DNA of 64,000 nt from Candidatus Butyricicoccus avistercoris (GTDB taxonomy: Bacteria; Bacillota; Clostridia; Oscillospirales; Butyricicoccaceae). Positions 44,113 through 54,210 of this stretch are shown here, piece by piece. The stretch lies in assembly GCA_019113005.1 (NCBI GenBank), contig DXIE01000049.1, positions 32,621-96,620 on the forward strand, in the 5' to 3' direction. Below the pieces are notes generated by a model, which worked only from the letters and a program-made list of their open reading frames with translations, was not told the origin of the DNA and searched no databases. The translations under genes and the position numbers were made by a program. The number at the start of each line of letters is the position of its first letter. Within the stretch, counting starts at the first letter, position 1.

Positions 44113-46215
44113 ATGGAATCTTGTGAAATGAAACGTGTACCGGAAATGTTCGGTAGTATGGTTTTTAATGAAAAGGTTATGAAAGAGCGTTTACCTAAAG
44201 AGGTTTATAAAGCTCTTATTCGTACAGCAGATGAGGGGACTGCTATTGACCCTGCAATCGCAAATGTTGTTGCTAATGCCATGAAAGATTGGGCTATCTC
44301 TAAGGGTGCAACACACTATACCCATTGGTTTCAACCAATGACTGGCTTTACTGCTGAAAAACATGATAGCTTTATCACTCCTGTTGATAATTGCAGTATT
44401 ATTATGGAGTTTTCTGGTAAAGAGCTTATCAAGGGTGAACCTGATGCTTCTTCTTTCCCTTCTGGCGGTCTGAGAGCTACTTTTGAGGCTAGAGGATATA
44501 CCGCTTGGGACCCTACCAGCTATGCATTTATTAAAGATGATACCCTTTGTATCCCTACCGCTTTCTGTTCTTATACAGGTGAAATTCTAGACAAGAAAAC
44601 CCCTCTGCTGCGTTCTATGGACGCTATAAGCCACCAAGCTTGTCGTGTACTTAAAATGTTCGGCAAAGATTGCAGACGTGTAAACACAACTGTTGGTGCA
44701 GAACAAGAGTATTTCTTAATAAATAAATCCGATTATGCTAAACGTCAAGACCTTATCTTTACTGGTCGTACTCTTTTCGGTGCAAAAGCTCCAAAGGGGC
44801 AAGAGATGGAAGACCATTACTTTGGCTCTATTCGTCCACGAGTTAAAGCATTCATGGAGGAGCTTGATAATGAGCTTTGGAAACTCGGCATAACCTCCAA
44901 AACCGAGCATAATGAAGTAGCACCTTGTCAGCATGAAATGGCTCCTATATTTGAAACAACCAATGTTGCAACCGACCATAACCAACTTACAATGGAGGTT
45001 ATGAAGCGTGTTGCTGATAGACATGACTTTGTATGTTTACTGCATGAAAAGCCATTTGCAGGCATCAATGGCTCTGGTAAGCATAATAACTGGTCTATCT
45101 CTACCGATAAGGGCGAAAACCTACTTGAGCCAGGTTCAACTCCTCATGCAAATGCACAATTTATTCTGTTCTTAACCGCTGTTATAAAAGCTGTTGATGA
45201 ATATCAAGATTTACTGCGTATTTCTGCCGCATCTGCTGGTAATGACCACCGTTTAGGTGCTTCTGAAGCTCCTCCTGCTATTATCTCCATCTTTGTTGGT
45301 GATGAGCTTGAGGCAATTTTAGATGCTATTGTTCGTGAAATTGATTACACTGACGTAGAAAAAACCATGATGAATATTGGTGTATCCGCCCTTCCACCAA
45401 TTCCAAAAGATACAACCGATAGAAACAGAACTTCTCCTTTTGCTTTCACTGGCAATAAGTTTGAATTCCGTATGCCTGGTTCTTCTTTCAATATCGCTTG
45501 TACTAACTTTATATTAAATACTGCTGTTGCTGATGCACTTCGTCAGTTTGCTGATGAGCTTGAGGCTGCTGGCACTGCTAACTTTGACAAGGCTCTTGCC
45601 TCCCTCATTCAGCGTGAGCTTAAAAACCATCGTCAAATTGTATTTAATGGCAATGGTTATAGTGACGAATGGCAAGAAGCTGCTGCACAGCGTGGTCTTA
45701 TGAACCTAAAAACCACACCTGATGCACTCAAGCATTACACAGATGAAAAGAATGTTAAACTGCTTGCTCGTCATGGTATTTGTACTGCAACCGAGCTAGA
45801 GTCCCGTGAAGAAATTTTGCTTGAGGAATACTGCAAAACAATTAACATTGAAGCTCTGACAATGGTTGATATGGCAACTCGTCAAATTATGCCTGCTTGT
45901 GTTGATTATTCTGGTAAGGTTTCAAGCAATGTGGCTGTTAAAAAGAGTTTTGGTCTTGATTCACCTGCTGAAATCAAGATAGCTAAACAAATCACTGATG
46001 ATATGGCAGTTATGTTAAATGCTATTGATGACTTAAAACAGGCTGTAAACAATGTTCCAGAAGATGTTTCTATGCTTAATCGCTCTGAATATTTCCGTGA
46101 TAATGTTATTCCTAAAATGGAAAAACTAAGAGCTGTTGCTGATGAGCTTGAAACTATTGTTGGTGAAAAGAATTGGCCATTCCCTACTTACGGTCAAATG
46201 CTGTTTTATGTATAA
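44113..46215 (+). CDS. glnN: Glutamine synthetase, class III
   Basis: At 700 residues this is the GSIII length. It has [20 protein letters not shown] near 115-134, [10 protein letters not shown] near 195, [16 protein letters not shown] near 268 and [14 protein letters not shown] near 318, plus the C-terminal catalytic [10 protein letters not shown]. It makes glutamine from glutamate and ammonia in the cytosol. GSIII is common in Clostridia and Bacteroides, in contrast to the GSI of Bacillus. The gene has its own promoter and terminator. Confidence 0.95.
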   Translation: MESCEMKRVPEMFGSMVFNEKVMKERLPKEVYKALIRTADEGTAIDPAIANVVANAMKDWAISKGATHYTHWFQPMTGFTAEKHDSFITPVDNCSIIMEFSGKELIKGEPDASSFPSGGLRATFEARGYTAWDPTSYAFIKDDTLCIPTAFCSYTGEILDKKTPLLRSMDAISHQACRVLKMFGKDCRRVNTTVGAEQEYFLINKSDYAKRQDLIFTGRTLFGAKAPKGQEMEDHYFGSIRPRVKAFMEELDNELWKLGITSKTEHNEVAPCQHEMAPIFETTNVATDHNQLTMEVMKRVADRHDFVCLLHEKPFAGINGSGKHNNWSISTDKGENLLEPGSTPHANAQFILFLTAVIKAVDEYQDLLRISAASAGNDHRLGASEAPPAIISIFVGDELEAILDAIVREIDYTDVEKTMMNIGVSALPPIPKDTTDRNRTSPFAFTGNKFEFRMPGSSFNIACTNFILNTAVADALRQFADELEAAGTANFDKALASLIQRELKNHRQIVFNGNGYSDEWQEAAAQRGLMNLKTTPDALKHYTDEKNVKLLARHGICTATELESREEILLEEYCKTINIEALTMVDMATRQIMPACVDYSGKVSSNVAVKKSFGLDSPAEIKIAKQITDDMAVMLNAIDDLKQAVNNVPEDVSMLNRSEYFRDNVIPKMEKLRAVADELETIVGEKNWPFPTYGQMLFYV

Positions 46216-46225
46216 TTAAAAATTA

Positions 46226-46259
46226 AAGGCGGTGTGTTAATTTTAAACACACCGCTTTG
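46226..46259 (+). terminator. Terminator after glnN
   Basis: GCGGTGTGTT and AACACACCGC pair with TTTGT behind; the U-tract is short. Confidence 0.7.
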
Positions 46260-46276
46260 TGTATAAGGAGAAATAA

Positions 46277-47617
46277 ATGGCACTTCCTATAAAATTTTGC
46301 GAAAGAATGAAAAAACTACTAGGTGATGAATACAATGACTTTGAGCAAAGCCTATTAAAACCTAGAGCACATGGACTTCGTATAAATGAAAAACGTTGTG
46401 ATATAAATAATTTTCCTGCAAAAAATGTTTTTACCCTAACACCTGTACCATGGTGTAAAACTGGTTTTTATTATCCTAGTGATGAAAGAGCTGGTAAACA
46501 CCCATATTATGAGGCAGGACTTTATTATATCCAAGAACCGAGTGCTATGGCGGTTGGCACTCTGGCAGATATACAAAAAGGCGAATGGGTATTAGATTTA
46601 TGTGCTGCCCCAGGGGGCAAAAGCACCCATCTAGCACCAAATGCAGACCTTATTGTATGCAATGAAATCCACCCAACCAGAGTTAAAATACTCTCTCAAA
46701 ATATAGAGCGAGCGGGTATTGAAAATAGTATTGTTACAAATGAAACACCTAATAAGCTTGCAAGTAAACTCCCAGAGATGTTTGACTGTGTGGTTGTAGA
46801 TGCTCCATGCTCTGGTGAGGGTATGTTTAGAAAAGATGAAACCGCAATAATTGAATGGACTGAACAAACTCCCCAGTTTTGTGCTGACAGACAAGACGAA
46901 ATTCTTGCTGATGCTGCAAAAATGGTCAGAAAAGGTGGCAGACTTGTTTATTCAACTTGTACCTTTGCACCTGAGGAAAATGAAGGCATACTCACCCGAT
47001 TTTTAAATAGCCATTCAGATTTTGAAATAGTTAAAACAGATATTTTCCCAATGTTTGAAAGCGGTAAGCCTGAGTGGTATGAAAATGCACACCCAAGTGT
47101 TAAATATTCTTTTAGATTATTTCCTCATAAGATAGAGGGTGAAGGTCATTTCTGTGCACTTCTCAGACGCAAAGGCAATCAAGAAAGAAATACTCCTAAA
47201 ATGAGTGATACCCTAAAGAAACTGCCTGATACGCTTTCTGATTTTATAAAAGATATAAAAGGCTTTGATAAAGATATGAAGTTTATTCAGGTAGGTGATA
47301 GAATTTGGTGCACAAAACACCCGCTAGATTTAACAGGCTTAAAAGTTCTTAGAAATGGCTTAGAGCTTGGCACACTTAAAAAAGGTCGTTTTGAGCCTGC
47401 TCATGCTTTTGCAATGGCATGGAAACCAGAATATATGCCAAGAAAGATAAACCTTTCAAATGATGATGCAATTAAATATTTAAAAGGCGAAACCTTAAAT
47501 GTCGAGGCTGATAATGGTTGGACGGTTGTATGTATAGATAATTTTGCACTTGGTTGGGGTAAAATCTCAAATAATACGCTTAAAAACCATTTCCCAAAAG
47601 GCTTACGCTGGAAATAA
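46277..47617 (+). CDS. RsmF/NOL1-type rRNA cytosine-C5 methyltransferase
   Basis: The 446-residue protein has the NOL1/NOP2/Sun motifs: LDLCAAPGGKSTHLA near 108 (SAM site), VVDAPCSGEGMFRKD near 175 (catalytic cysteine) and LVYSTCTFAPEENE near 223 (release cysteine). The C-terminal 150 residues match the RsmF-type extension. The family methylates cytosine in 16S rRNA or tRNA; the exact site is unknown here. Confidence 0.9.
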   Translation: MALPIKFCERMKKLLGDEYNDFEQSLLKPRAHGLRINEKRCDINNFPAKNVFTLTPVPWCKTGFYYPSDERAGKHPYYEAGLYYIQEPSAMAVGTLADIQKGEWVLDLCAAPGGKSTHLAPNADLIVCNEIHPTRVKILSQNIERAGIENSIVTNETPNKLASKLPEMFDCVVVDAPCSGEGMFRKDETAIIEWTEQTPQFCADRQDEILADAAKMVRKGGRLVYSTCTFAPEENEGILTRFLNSHSDFEIVKTDIFPMFESGKPEWYENAHPSVKYSFRLFPHKIEGEGHFCALLRRKGNQERNTPKMSDTLKKLPDTLSDFIKDIKGFDKDMKFIQVGDRIWCTKHPLDLTGLKVLRNGLELGTLKKGRFEPAHAFAMAWKPEYMPRKINLSNDDAIKYLKGETLNVEADNGWTVVCIDNFALGWGKISNNTLKNHFPKGLRWK

Positions 47618-47618
47618 A

Positions 47619-47660
47619 AAAATCTTGTTTCTAAGATTTCACTCTTAGAAACAAGATTTT
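47619..47660. terminator. Bidirectional terminator between the methyltransferase and LtaS-like genes
   Basis: AAAATCTTGTTTCTAAGA and TCTTAGAAACAAGATTTT form an 18-pair perfect stem between convergent genes. Confidence 0.9.
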
Positions 47661-47667
47661 ATTTTTT

Positions 47668-49497
47668 TTATTCAAGCAGATATTTATATCTAAAGTTATT
47701 TTGTTCACAGAATGACAAACAAGCATAATCATATGTAAGAGCTGCATATTCTTCTGGTAAATCCTCTGTTACTGTGCCATCTGCAAGCATATAAAGTCCA
47801 TTTTTATTTATTACAGGCACTTTCTGACTCACTTCATCTATTGCTTGCATATACTCAGGACCTTTCCAGCCACATTCTCTGAATAATAAATTCATTAGGA
47901 AATATGGTCCGATATCTGGACCTTGTCCAACAAAATCATTACCTAAAACCTCTTTTGCTGCATCATTTGCCCAAATTAAATATCTTGTGGAATAATAATT
48001 TTTAAATCCTTCACTTTCTGTATTATTTAGATTTATACCAAGCTCATTATAAACCGAATTACTATCTCCAAGCCATGGCTTATGGTCACCAAATAACACT
48101 AATATAACTGGGTCTTGTGACTGCTTATAGTGGTCTACTAAATTTTTTAAATTTTCATTAGTATCTGCAATAGTTCCAAAGTAGTTATTTAATATATTTT
48201 CTGACTCCTTTGAATATGTTTCAGGCTTTACATAACTTGTGCCATAATAATTTGCATCTGTACCATAAGGTCCATGACCTTGATATGTAACATTAAATGC
48301 AAAATATGGTTTATCACTTTCTGCCTTATGCTGTTCATGTAAATTTACTATCTCAGGCATAAAAATTCTGTCCATAGCTATTTCATCATTTGCAAGCTCT
48401 GCATAATGATTTTCAAAGAAATTATATGTTTCAAAGCCTAAATTTTGATTTATATTTGCTCTATTATAGAACCAGTCATAGCTAGGGTGATTTCCTGTAA
48501 CTGTGTAGCCTTGGTCTTTAAAATACCAAGTATATGAATTTGTACGACCTCTAAAAGAACCCTGCTCAGAAAACCCTGTTAAAAATGCACGTTCAGAGTC
48601 TACTGTACCACCTGCGAAAATATTTGTATATAGATTTCCTGCTATGCTTTCCTGTTCAAGCTCATGATAATACTCATATGGGTCTACCTCAAATTCAATT
48701 TGGTCATATACCGACAAATCAGAATATGCTTCAAGCATAATACCTATTATATCTACTTTTTCTTCGTCTGGAATATCCTCTTTTGTGTAGCTTTCAATTA
48801 AAGCCTTAGTTTCTTTTTCATTATAATTCTCTGGTGGCTGTTTAATTGCATCTTGTATACTATAAATAAATGGATACACAAAACCTTTTGATATATAAAC
48901 CTCAGTTGCTGCCCACTGGTTTATGTATTCTATATTTGCTGTTTTCTTTGTATATATTGTTTCATCAAAATAAACAATTTTCATAGGTATAAGTAAAGAT
49001 AAACATACAATTATACCTGATATTCTTGGTATACCCGTTGGTTTACCTCTTGCTATAACAGCTAAGATAGCAACTATTAAAACAAGTATAATAAGTGCAT
49101 TACGCATAGATTCTGTCATAAAAAGAGTGTATCTTTCTGACATATTAGATGCTTCTTTTATAAGAAATAAATCACCAAACATCATAGGATCATTTCTAAA
49201 CTGCAATTTAAACCAGCTTGCTATTGTAAAACCCATCACAACAAGTGATGAAAGCGTAAAGGCAACTGCCGCACGTTTAGTAATAAACCATAAAATAAAC
49301 ACAAGCCATATACATGGCAGTATATTTAAAATAGCGATTATACTTTTTTCAAAATATGAATTAAAAACCTCTATGCCAGTTGTTTCACATGCGAAATATA
49401 ATGACATAATACCAAGTGAAATAGAGGCACATAAAAGTAAAACTGCGGTTAAAATCCTATTTTGAAATAATTTTTTCAAAAAATCTTTAACAAACAT
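47668..49497 (-). CDS. LTA synthase-family membrane sulfatase
   Basis: The 609-residue protein has four or five N-terminal membrane helices (residues about 14-180) and an extracellular sulfatase-fold domain from about 245. The motif AGGTVDSERAFLTG holds the presumed catalytic threonine near 295. VTYQGHGPY and LFGDHKPWLG are metal-site motifs. LtaS polymerises glycerol phosphate from phosphatidylglycerol; other members transfer phosphoethanolamine or phosphoglycerol to wall sugars. The usual TxxE/T context is slightly changed, so the polymer made is uncertain. It has a promoter at 49553. Confidence 0.86.
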   Translation of the reverse strand: MFVKDFLKKLFQNRILTAVLLLCASISLGIMSLYFACETTGIEVFNSYFEKSIIAILNILPCIWLVFILWFITKRAAVAFTLSSLVVMGFTIASWFKLQFRNDPMMFGDLFLIKEASNMSERYTLFMTESMRNALIILVLIVAILAVIARGKPTGIPRISGIIVCLSLLIPMKIVYFDETIYTKKTANIEYINQWAATEVYISKGFVYPFIYSIQDAIKQPPENYNEKETKALIESYTKEDIPDEEKVDIIGIMLEAYSDLSVYDQIEFEVDPYEYYHELEQESIAGNLYTNIFAGGTVDSERAFLTGFSEQGSFRGRTNSYTWYFKDQGYTVTGNHPSYDWFYNRANINQNLGFETYNFFENHYAELANDEIAMDRIFMPEIVNLHEQHKAESDKPYFAFNVTYQGHGPYGTDANYYGTSYVKPETYSKESENILNNYFGTIADTNENLKNLVDHYKQSQDPVILVLFGDHKPWLGDSNSVYNELGINLNNTESEGFKNYYSTRYLIWANDAAKEVLGNDFVGQGPDIGPYFLMNLLFRECGWKGPEYMQAIDEVSQKVPVINKNGLYMLADGTVTEDLPEEYAALTYDYACLSFCEQNNFRYKYLLE

Positions 49498-49552
49498 GCT
49501 AATTTTTCCCTTTCAATCCTAAGAAAATATTAAAATTTTTATTTTTCTACAA

Positions 49553-49581
49553 TATTATATAGTAAAGTATAAGCTTGTCAA
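49553..49581 (-). promoter_or_regulatory. Promoter for the LtaS-like gene
   Basis: On the reverse strand TTGACA (49576-49581) and TATAAT (49553-49558) are 17 bp apart. Confidence 0.7.
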
Positions 49582-49703
49582 TAAGATGTAAAAACTTGTA
49601 AAAAGATGCGAATTACGACCTTTTTATTATACAAGCATATAATGTATTTTTGGTGAAGTTTATATGCAAATTTATATTTAACGAATATTTAACGAATATT
49701 CTC

Positions 49704-49732
49704 TTGACTTTATTTTTTATTTTAAATATCAT
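49704..49732 (+). promoter_or_regulatory. Promoter for the COG2426 gene
   Basis: TTGACT (49704-49709) and TATCAT (49727-49732) are 17 bp apart. A tandem TAACGAATATT repeat sits directly upstream. Confidence 0.5.
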
Positions 49733-49767
49733 TAAATAAATTAGTAAAAATGAAAGCGAGGATTTTA

Positions 49768-50262
49768 ATGATTGAAGAACTTTTTTCTTTGCTGCTTGGT
49801 GCAGGTAAAGAATTCGCATTATTTGTCATTTCTATGATGCCACTTGTTGAACTTCGTGGTGCTGTGCCTATCGGCCTTGCAACTGGTATGCCTTGGTATG
49901 AAGTGCTTCCAATATGCTATATAGGTAACTTATTGCCTATACCTTTTGTTCTATTGTTTGGTGTAAAACTAATAGATTGGCTTTCTGGTTTAAAACCTTT
50001 TCGCAAAATTGCAACTCGTTATAAACAAAAACTTATGAACAAATCCAGTCAAGTTACTAAATATGCTAAAATAGGTCTGCTCCTTTTTGTAGCTGTACCT
50101 CTCCCTGGTACTGGTGCTTGGTCTGGTGCGGTAATAGCTGCTCTTTTAAATATGCCACTTAAAAAAGCGTTTATTTCTATCGCTCTTGGTGTTGTAATCG
50201 CTGGCTTGCTTATGACAATAGGCACTCATGGTGTTTTAGGTGCAGTTGGTCAATTCACTTAA
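49768..50262 (+). CDS. COG2426 small multidrug-export-like membrane protein
   Basis: The 164-residue protein has four to five hydrophobic helices and the family patterns MMPLVELRGAVPIGLATGMP near the N-terminus and VAVPLPGTGAWSGAVIAALL near 105-125. It is a DedA-superfamily-like membrane protein annotated as an exporter, without a proven substrate. ATG 49768 follows GCGAGGA by five bases and is better than the ATG 18 bases earlier. Confidence 0.8.
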   Translation: MIEELFSLLLGAGKEFALFVISMMPLVELRGAVPIGLATGMPWYEVLPICYIGNLLPIPFVLLFGVKLIDWLSGLKPFRKIATRYKQKLMNKSSQVTKYAKIGLLLFVAVPLPGTGAWSGAVIAALLNMPLKKAFISIALGVVIAGLLMTIGTHGVLGAVGQFT

Positions 50263-50269
50263 ATTCTAG

Positions 50270-50300
50270 CAGTACATCTATTTAGGTGTACTGTTTTTTT
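50270..50300 (+). terminator. Terminator after the COG2426 gene
   Basis: CAGTACA (50270-50276) pairs with TGTACTG (50287-50293), followed by a seven-T run. Confidence 0.8.
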
Positions 50301-50368
50301 ACTTGCAGTTTTTCTGTTTAAGGCTTAATATATTTGTAAAAGATTTTTTAGGAGTGTGAGTATTTATT

Positions 50369-50854
50369 ATGCGTAGAGATAAAACAAACTATTATCTTGA
50401 TATGGCAGATGTTGCAAGAGAACGCAGTACATGCCTTAGACGTACTTACGGTGCTGTAATAGTAAAAAATGATACCATAGTGTCAACTGGTTATTCAGGT
50501 GCACCGAGAGGTCGTGCTAACTGCATTGATTTAGGTTATTGTATGCGTCAAAAATTAAATATTCCTCGTGGGGAAAGATATGAATTTTGTCGCTCTGTAC
50601 ATGCCGAACAAAACGCTATAATTGCCGCTTCAAGAGAGCAAATGTTAGGCTCTACCCTTTACCTTTGTGGTCGTGAAGTGGATACTGGTGAGCTTATAAA
50701 AGATGCTAATTGCTGCACAATGTGCAAACGTATGATAATAAATGCAGGTATTGAAAAAGTAGTTGTTCGCAGAACCGATGATGAATATGAAGAAATATCA
50801 GTTGATGAATGGGTTAAATATGATGAGCTTTTAGATGGCAAAATGGGGTATTAA
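50369..50854 (+). CDS. dCMP deaminase-family protein (ComEB-like)
   Basis: The 161-residue protein has the zinc deaminase motifs HAEQNAI near 79 and CCTMCKRMI near 113, with TYGAVIVKND near 24-33. The family deaminates dCMP to dUMP for thymidylate synthesis; in competent Firmicutes the same protein is called ComEB. No competence genes are nearby. A promoter-like TTGCAG-17 bp-TAATAT is upstream. The next gene's ATG follows its stop with no gap. Confidence 0.9.
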   Translation: MRRDKTNYYLDMADVARERSTCLRRTYGAVIVKNDTIVSTGYSGAPRGRANCIDLGYCMRQKLNIPRGERYEFCRSVHAEQNAIIAASREQMLGSTLYLCGREVDTGELIKDANCCTMCKRMIINAGIEKVVVRRTDDEYEEISVDEWVKYDELLDGKMGY

Positions 50855-51670
50855 ATGAAAATAAGCGATATTAAATATGTTGTTTTAATAAATCTAATAT
50901 CTATTTTATTTATATATATTTGTTATATAATTTATAAAAAACGTCAGCCAATGACTGTAAGGCGTATGCGTAAAGAGATAAAACCGCTTATAAAATCCTC
51001 TGATTTTAACCCGTTTGCAAATGATTTTTCAAAAATGAGAATGATGCTTGCAGCAATAGACGATTATGTGCCACCAGAACGAACCATTGCATCTCTTTTA
51101 GTTCTTTGGCATATAAAAGGCTTAATTTCACTTGAAATTACACCAAAAAAGCATTTAAAAAGTTTTGGTGAGCAGAACCAAGAAAGCATAAGGTTTATAA
51201 CTCGTCAGGATAAAAATTTAACTGGTGCAGAAAAACTATTTTTTGAAATGCTTTCAAACTGGACTGATGAAAGCGATATATTACAAAAAAGCGAGCTTTA
51301 TCAGCTCGCAAGACAAAATTCTTCACTTATTTTTCAGAGAATAGAACAGTTTATTATAGAGGGTAAACATGGTCTTAGAGCTACGGGTCAAATGCAACCT
51401 GAAAAAAAACGTCGTCATTTTGGATTTTTAGACGAACAACGACCTATTTTCACCTCAAAAGGTGTTAGACAAGCCGCTGAGCTAAAAAGCTATCAAGCAT
51501 GGCTTAAAATGCAAAATAATATAGACTTCAAACTTTGGTCTGATGCGGTTTTGCTTGAAGCTGAAAACGCAATTTCCGACAAACAAATACTTAATATTAG
51601 CAAAGCTCTATCACAAACAATAATGACCGCTGCAAATGCAGGCAAACAAAGCAAAAGCCTCGGAGATTAA
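50855..51670 (+). CDS. Membrane-anchored protein resembling the cytoplasmic part of DUF2207
   Basis: The 271-residue protein has one N-terminal membrane helix (VVLINLISILFIYICYIIY), then a cytosolic domain. ERTIASLLVLWHIKGLISLE and LTGAEKLFFEMLSNWTDE resemble the cytoplasmic C-terminal half of DUF2207 proteins, and the tail resembles its end (GVRQAAELKSYQAWL). The usual extracellular half is absent. Its function is unknown. It starts directly after the deaminase stop codon. Confidence 0.6.
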   Translation: MKISDIKYVVLINLISILFIYICYIIYKKRQPMTVRRMRKEIKPLIKSSDFNPFANDFSKMRMMLAAIDDYVPPERTIASLLVLWHIKGLISLEITPKKHLKSFGEQNQESIRFITRQDKNLTGAEKLFFEMLSNWTDESDILQKSELYQLARQNSSLIFQRIEQFIIEGKHGLRATGQMQPEKKRRHFGFLDEQRPIFTSKGVRQAAELKSYQAWLKMQNNIDFKLWSDAVLLEAENAISDKQILNISKALSQTIMTAANAGKQSKSLGD

Positions 51671-51692
51671 ACTCTCCAAGGCTTAATTTTTT
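51655..51692. terminator. Terminator after the DUF2207-like gene
   Basis: AAGCCT pairs with AGGCTT and GGAG with CTCC inside, followed by T-rich sequence. It overlaps the end of the convergent kinase gene. Confidence 0.7.
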
Positions 51693-52302
51693 ACTTTTTC
51701 AGTGCATCTACATACTGGAGAAGTATTTGAACGGATTTCTCAACACCCAATCTACCTGCATTCACACACAGGTCATAGTGGTCACATTTGCCCCACGCTT
51801 TACCTGTATAATAATTATAATAAGTAGAACGCTGTTTATCCATTTTCTCAAGTGCTGCCTGTGGGGTTTTACCTGTAATTTCATAATCGCCACAGGTCTG
51901 TATTCTGCGAACTCTATCTTCTATACTACCATGAATAAAGAAGTCGAATTTATTAGGACATTCACGCAGTACATGGTCTGCACAACGACCAACAATAACG
52001 CAAGGACCAGCCTCAGCAGCTTCACGAATGACTTTAGCCTGTGCAAGATACAGCTGGTCAGTAAGGCTCATACCGTTAAGTCCAGTAGAACCGAACATGG
52101 TCAAGGAATATAGAAAGCTATTTGTTGCACGCTTATCGAGTTGGTCGAAAAGCTCCTCGCTAAAACCAGACTTCTTAGCAGCACGAGCAATAAGCTCTCT
52201 ATCAAGGAATTTAATTCCCAGTTTACCCGCAAGCTTGCGTCCTATTTCACGTCCGCCTGTGCCATACTGTCTGCCGATTGTAATAATGAGGTTATCTGTC
52301 AT
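51691..52302 (-). CDS. Cytidylate kinase-like P-loop protein
   Basis: The 203-residue protein belongs to the cytidylate_kin2 group: IGRQYGTGGREIGRKLA forms the P-loop region, then CVIVGRCADHVLRE near 100 and DRVRRIQ near 128. It resembles CMP kinase but is a distinct family, so its substrate is not certain. A true cmk gene was not seen in the window. Confidence 0.83.
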   Translation of the reverse strand: MTDNLIITIGRQYGTGGREIGRKLAGKLGIKFLDRELIARAAKKSGFSEELFDQLDKRATNSFLYSLTMFGSTGLNGMSLTDQLYLAQAKVIREAAEAGPCVIVGRCADHVLRECPNKFDFFIHGSIEDRVRRIQTCGDYEITGKTPQAALEKMDKQRSTYYNYYTGKAWGKCDHYDLCVNAGRLGVEKSVQILLQYVDALKK

Positions 52303-52381
52303 CGTAATCCCTCCGTTTCATATTTCTTATACAAAATATACACTTATTCTGGTATTATTATCGCTCATTTCGTGCGTTTTG

Positions 52382-53767
52382 TCAAGTGTCACTTTTACAA
52401 TCTTTTTCCACAAGTGCATATCCTATACTATTTATATTACCTGCACCCATAGTTATTATTAAATCACCATCTTTTGCATTCTCACGAAGATATTCTTCTA
52501 TTTGCTCAAAAGTATCAAGTGCAATAGCACCTTCAACCTCTTTTGCAATATCAGATGAATATATACCTATTGTGTTTTGCTCTCTTGCAGCATAAATTGG
52601 TGCTAAAATTGCTTTATCACACATTCTAAGTGCATCAACAAACTCATTAAATAACGCTTTTGTTCTTGTATATGTGTGAGGCTGAAATGCACATACAATT
52701 CTTTTAAAATCCATTAAACGTGCGGTTTCCAGAGTTGCTCTCATTTCGCTTGGGTGATGTGCATAATCATCAACCACTACTGCACCACATTTTAATGTGC
52801 CAATCTTTTGAAATCTTCTTGATGAACCTGTGAATTTTTCCAGTCCCTCAGCCACCTTATCACTTGGCATTTTAAGCTCATAAGCTGAGGCAACAGCCGC
52901 CAGTGCATTAAGCATATTGTGCTTACCTGCAACTGAAAGTGTAACATTTGTATATTTTTCACCGTTTATTATTATATCAAATGAGTAATAACCGTTTTTA
53001 CTTGTTACATTTTCTGCATAAACATCACAAGTTTTATTTAAACCAAAGGTTACAACCTTTCTGTCTATACCTTCTACTGCCTTCATAGCGTTTTCATCAT
53101 CACCATTTACAATTACAACGCCATTTTCAGGTATTCTAAGTGCAAACATATGAAATGAATGTATAATATCATCTAAATCCTTAAAGAAGTCCAGATGGTC
53201 AGCTTCAATATTTAATATTACTGCGATAGTTGGTGAGAAATTTAAAAATGAATTGCAATATTCACATGATTCTGCAACAAAACAATCCTTACCACCTATA
53301 CGAAGTGTACCGTTAATTGCTGGTAAATGACTGCCTACCATAACAGTTGGGTCTGCATCTGCCTGCATAGCAATGAGTGTCATCATAGATGTTGTTGTTG
53401 TTTTGCCATGAGTACCAGACATACAAACAACATTTTTATAATCGGTCATCAGATTGCCCCAAGCCTCTGCACGCTCCATAACTGGAATGTTCTTTTCTCT
53501 TGCTCTTATAATTTCTGGATTATCGTCGTGTACTGCTGCTGTACGCACTACAAGAGAGGTATTCTCTACATTTTCTGCAAGATGTGCATATGTTATTTTT
53601 GCACCAAGTCTTTCAAGACGCTCTGTGACTTTAGAATGTGATTTATCTGAACCTGTAATTGGTACGCCAAGGGATAACAATAACTCAGCCAGTGCACTCA
53701 TAGACACACCGCCAATGCCTATTATATGTATAGGCTTTTTCTTAGATATATATTCTCTTATTGTCAT
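52382..53767 (-). CDS. murC: UDP-N-acetylmuramate--L-alanine ligase
   Basis: The 461-residue Mur ligase has HIIGIGGVSMSALAELL near 14-30, the ATP-binding SGTHGKTTTTSMM near 113 and NIEADHLDFFKD near 180. It attaches the first alanine of the peptidoglycan stem peptide. The C-terminal substrate domain (DDYAHHPSEM near 322) is intact. It diverges from spoVG. Confidence 0.95.
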   Translation of the reverse strand: MTIREYISKKKPIHIIGIGGVSMSALAELLLSLGVPITGSDKSHSKVTERLERLGAKITYAHLAENVENTSLVVRTAAVHDDNPEIIRAREKNIPVMERAEAWGNLMTDYKNVVCMSGTHGKTTTTSMMTLIAMQADADPTVMVGSHLPAINGTLRIGGKDCFVAESCEYCNSFLNFSPTIAVILNIEADHLDFFKDLDDIIHSFHMFALRIPENGVVIVNGDDENAMKAVEGIDRKVVTFGLNKTCDVYAENVTSKNGYYSFDIIINGEKYTNVTLSVAGKHNMLNALAAVASAYELKMPSDKVAEGLEKFTGSSRRFQKIGTLKCGAVVVDDYAHHPSEMRATLETARLMDFKRIVCAFQPHTYTRTKALFNEFVDALRMCDKAILAPIYAAREQNTIGIYSSDIAKEVEGAIALDTFEQIEEYLRENAKDGDLIITMGAGNINSIGYALVEKDCKSDT

Positions 53768-53918
53768 TTACTCAATTCCTCCGTTTGTGTAGATGCTATT
53801 AGCACCTTGTAAAATGTCGGAAAAAATTTCTCCCGACACCTGTATTATTATATTCCAATCTGTACAAAATATAAATAGCAATTTTCCCGATTTGACGATT
53901 TATAAGGAGCATCTAGTT

Positions 53919-54170
53919 ATGGAAATTACCGACATTAAATTCAGACATTTTCACACCGATGGCAAATTAAAAGCTTTGGTTTCACTTACATTTGATAACT
54001 GCTTTGCCGTTCATGATATAAAAATAATAGAGGGTAATGACAGATTATTTCTTGCTATGCCCTCCCGATTGATGCCTGATGGAAAATATCGTGATATAGT
54101 TCACCCCGTAGGACAGAAAATGCGTGAATATTTAGAAAACGTAGTTTTAGACGAATACAAAAATATTTAA
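53919..54170 (+). CDS. spoVG: SpoVG regulator
   Basis: The 83-residue protein starts MEITDIKFRHFHTDGKLKAL and has the conserved core VHDIKIIEG and FLAMPSRLMPDGKYRDIVHP. SpoVG is a small nucleic-acid-binding regulator that affects sporulation, division and envelope genes in Firmicutes. ATG 53919 follows AAGGAG by eight bases. Confidence 0.95.
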   Translation: MEITDIKFRHFHTDGKLKALVSLTFDNCFAVHDIKIIEGNDRLFLAMPSRLMPDGKYRDIVHPVGQKMREYLENVVLDEYKNI

Positions 54171-54174
54171 ACGC

Positions 54175-54210
54175 AAAGCAAGACGGTAACTTTAACCGCC
54201 TTGCTTTTTT
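54175..54210 (+). terminator. Terminator after spoVG
   Basis: AAAGCAAG pairs with CTTGCTTT, with CGGT/ACCG inside, and T-rich sequence follows. Confidence 0.8.

Noticed and set aside
49679..49703. Tandem TAACGAATATT repeat before the COG2426 promoter as an operator
   Set aside because: Two copies of a very AT-rich word in AT-rich DNA are weak evidence; left as a note in the promoter entry.
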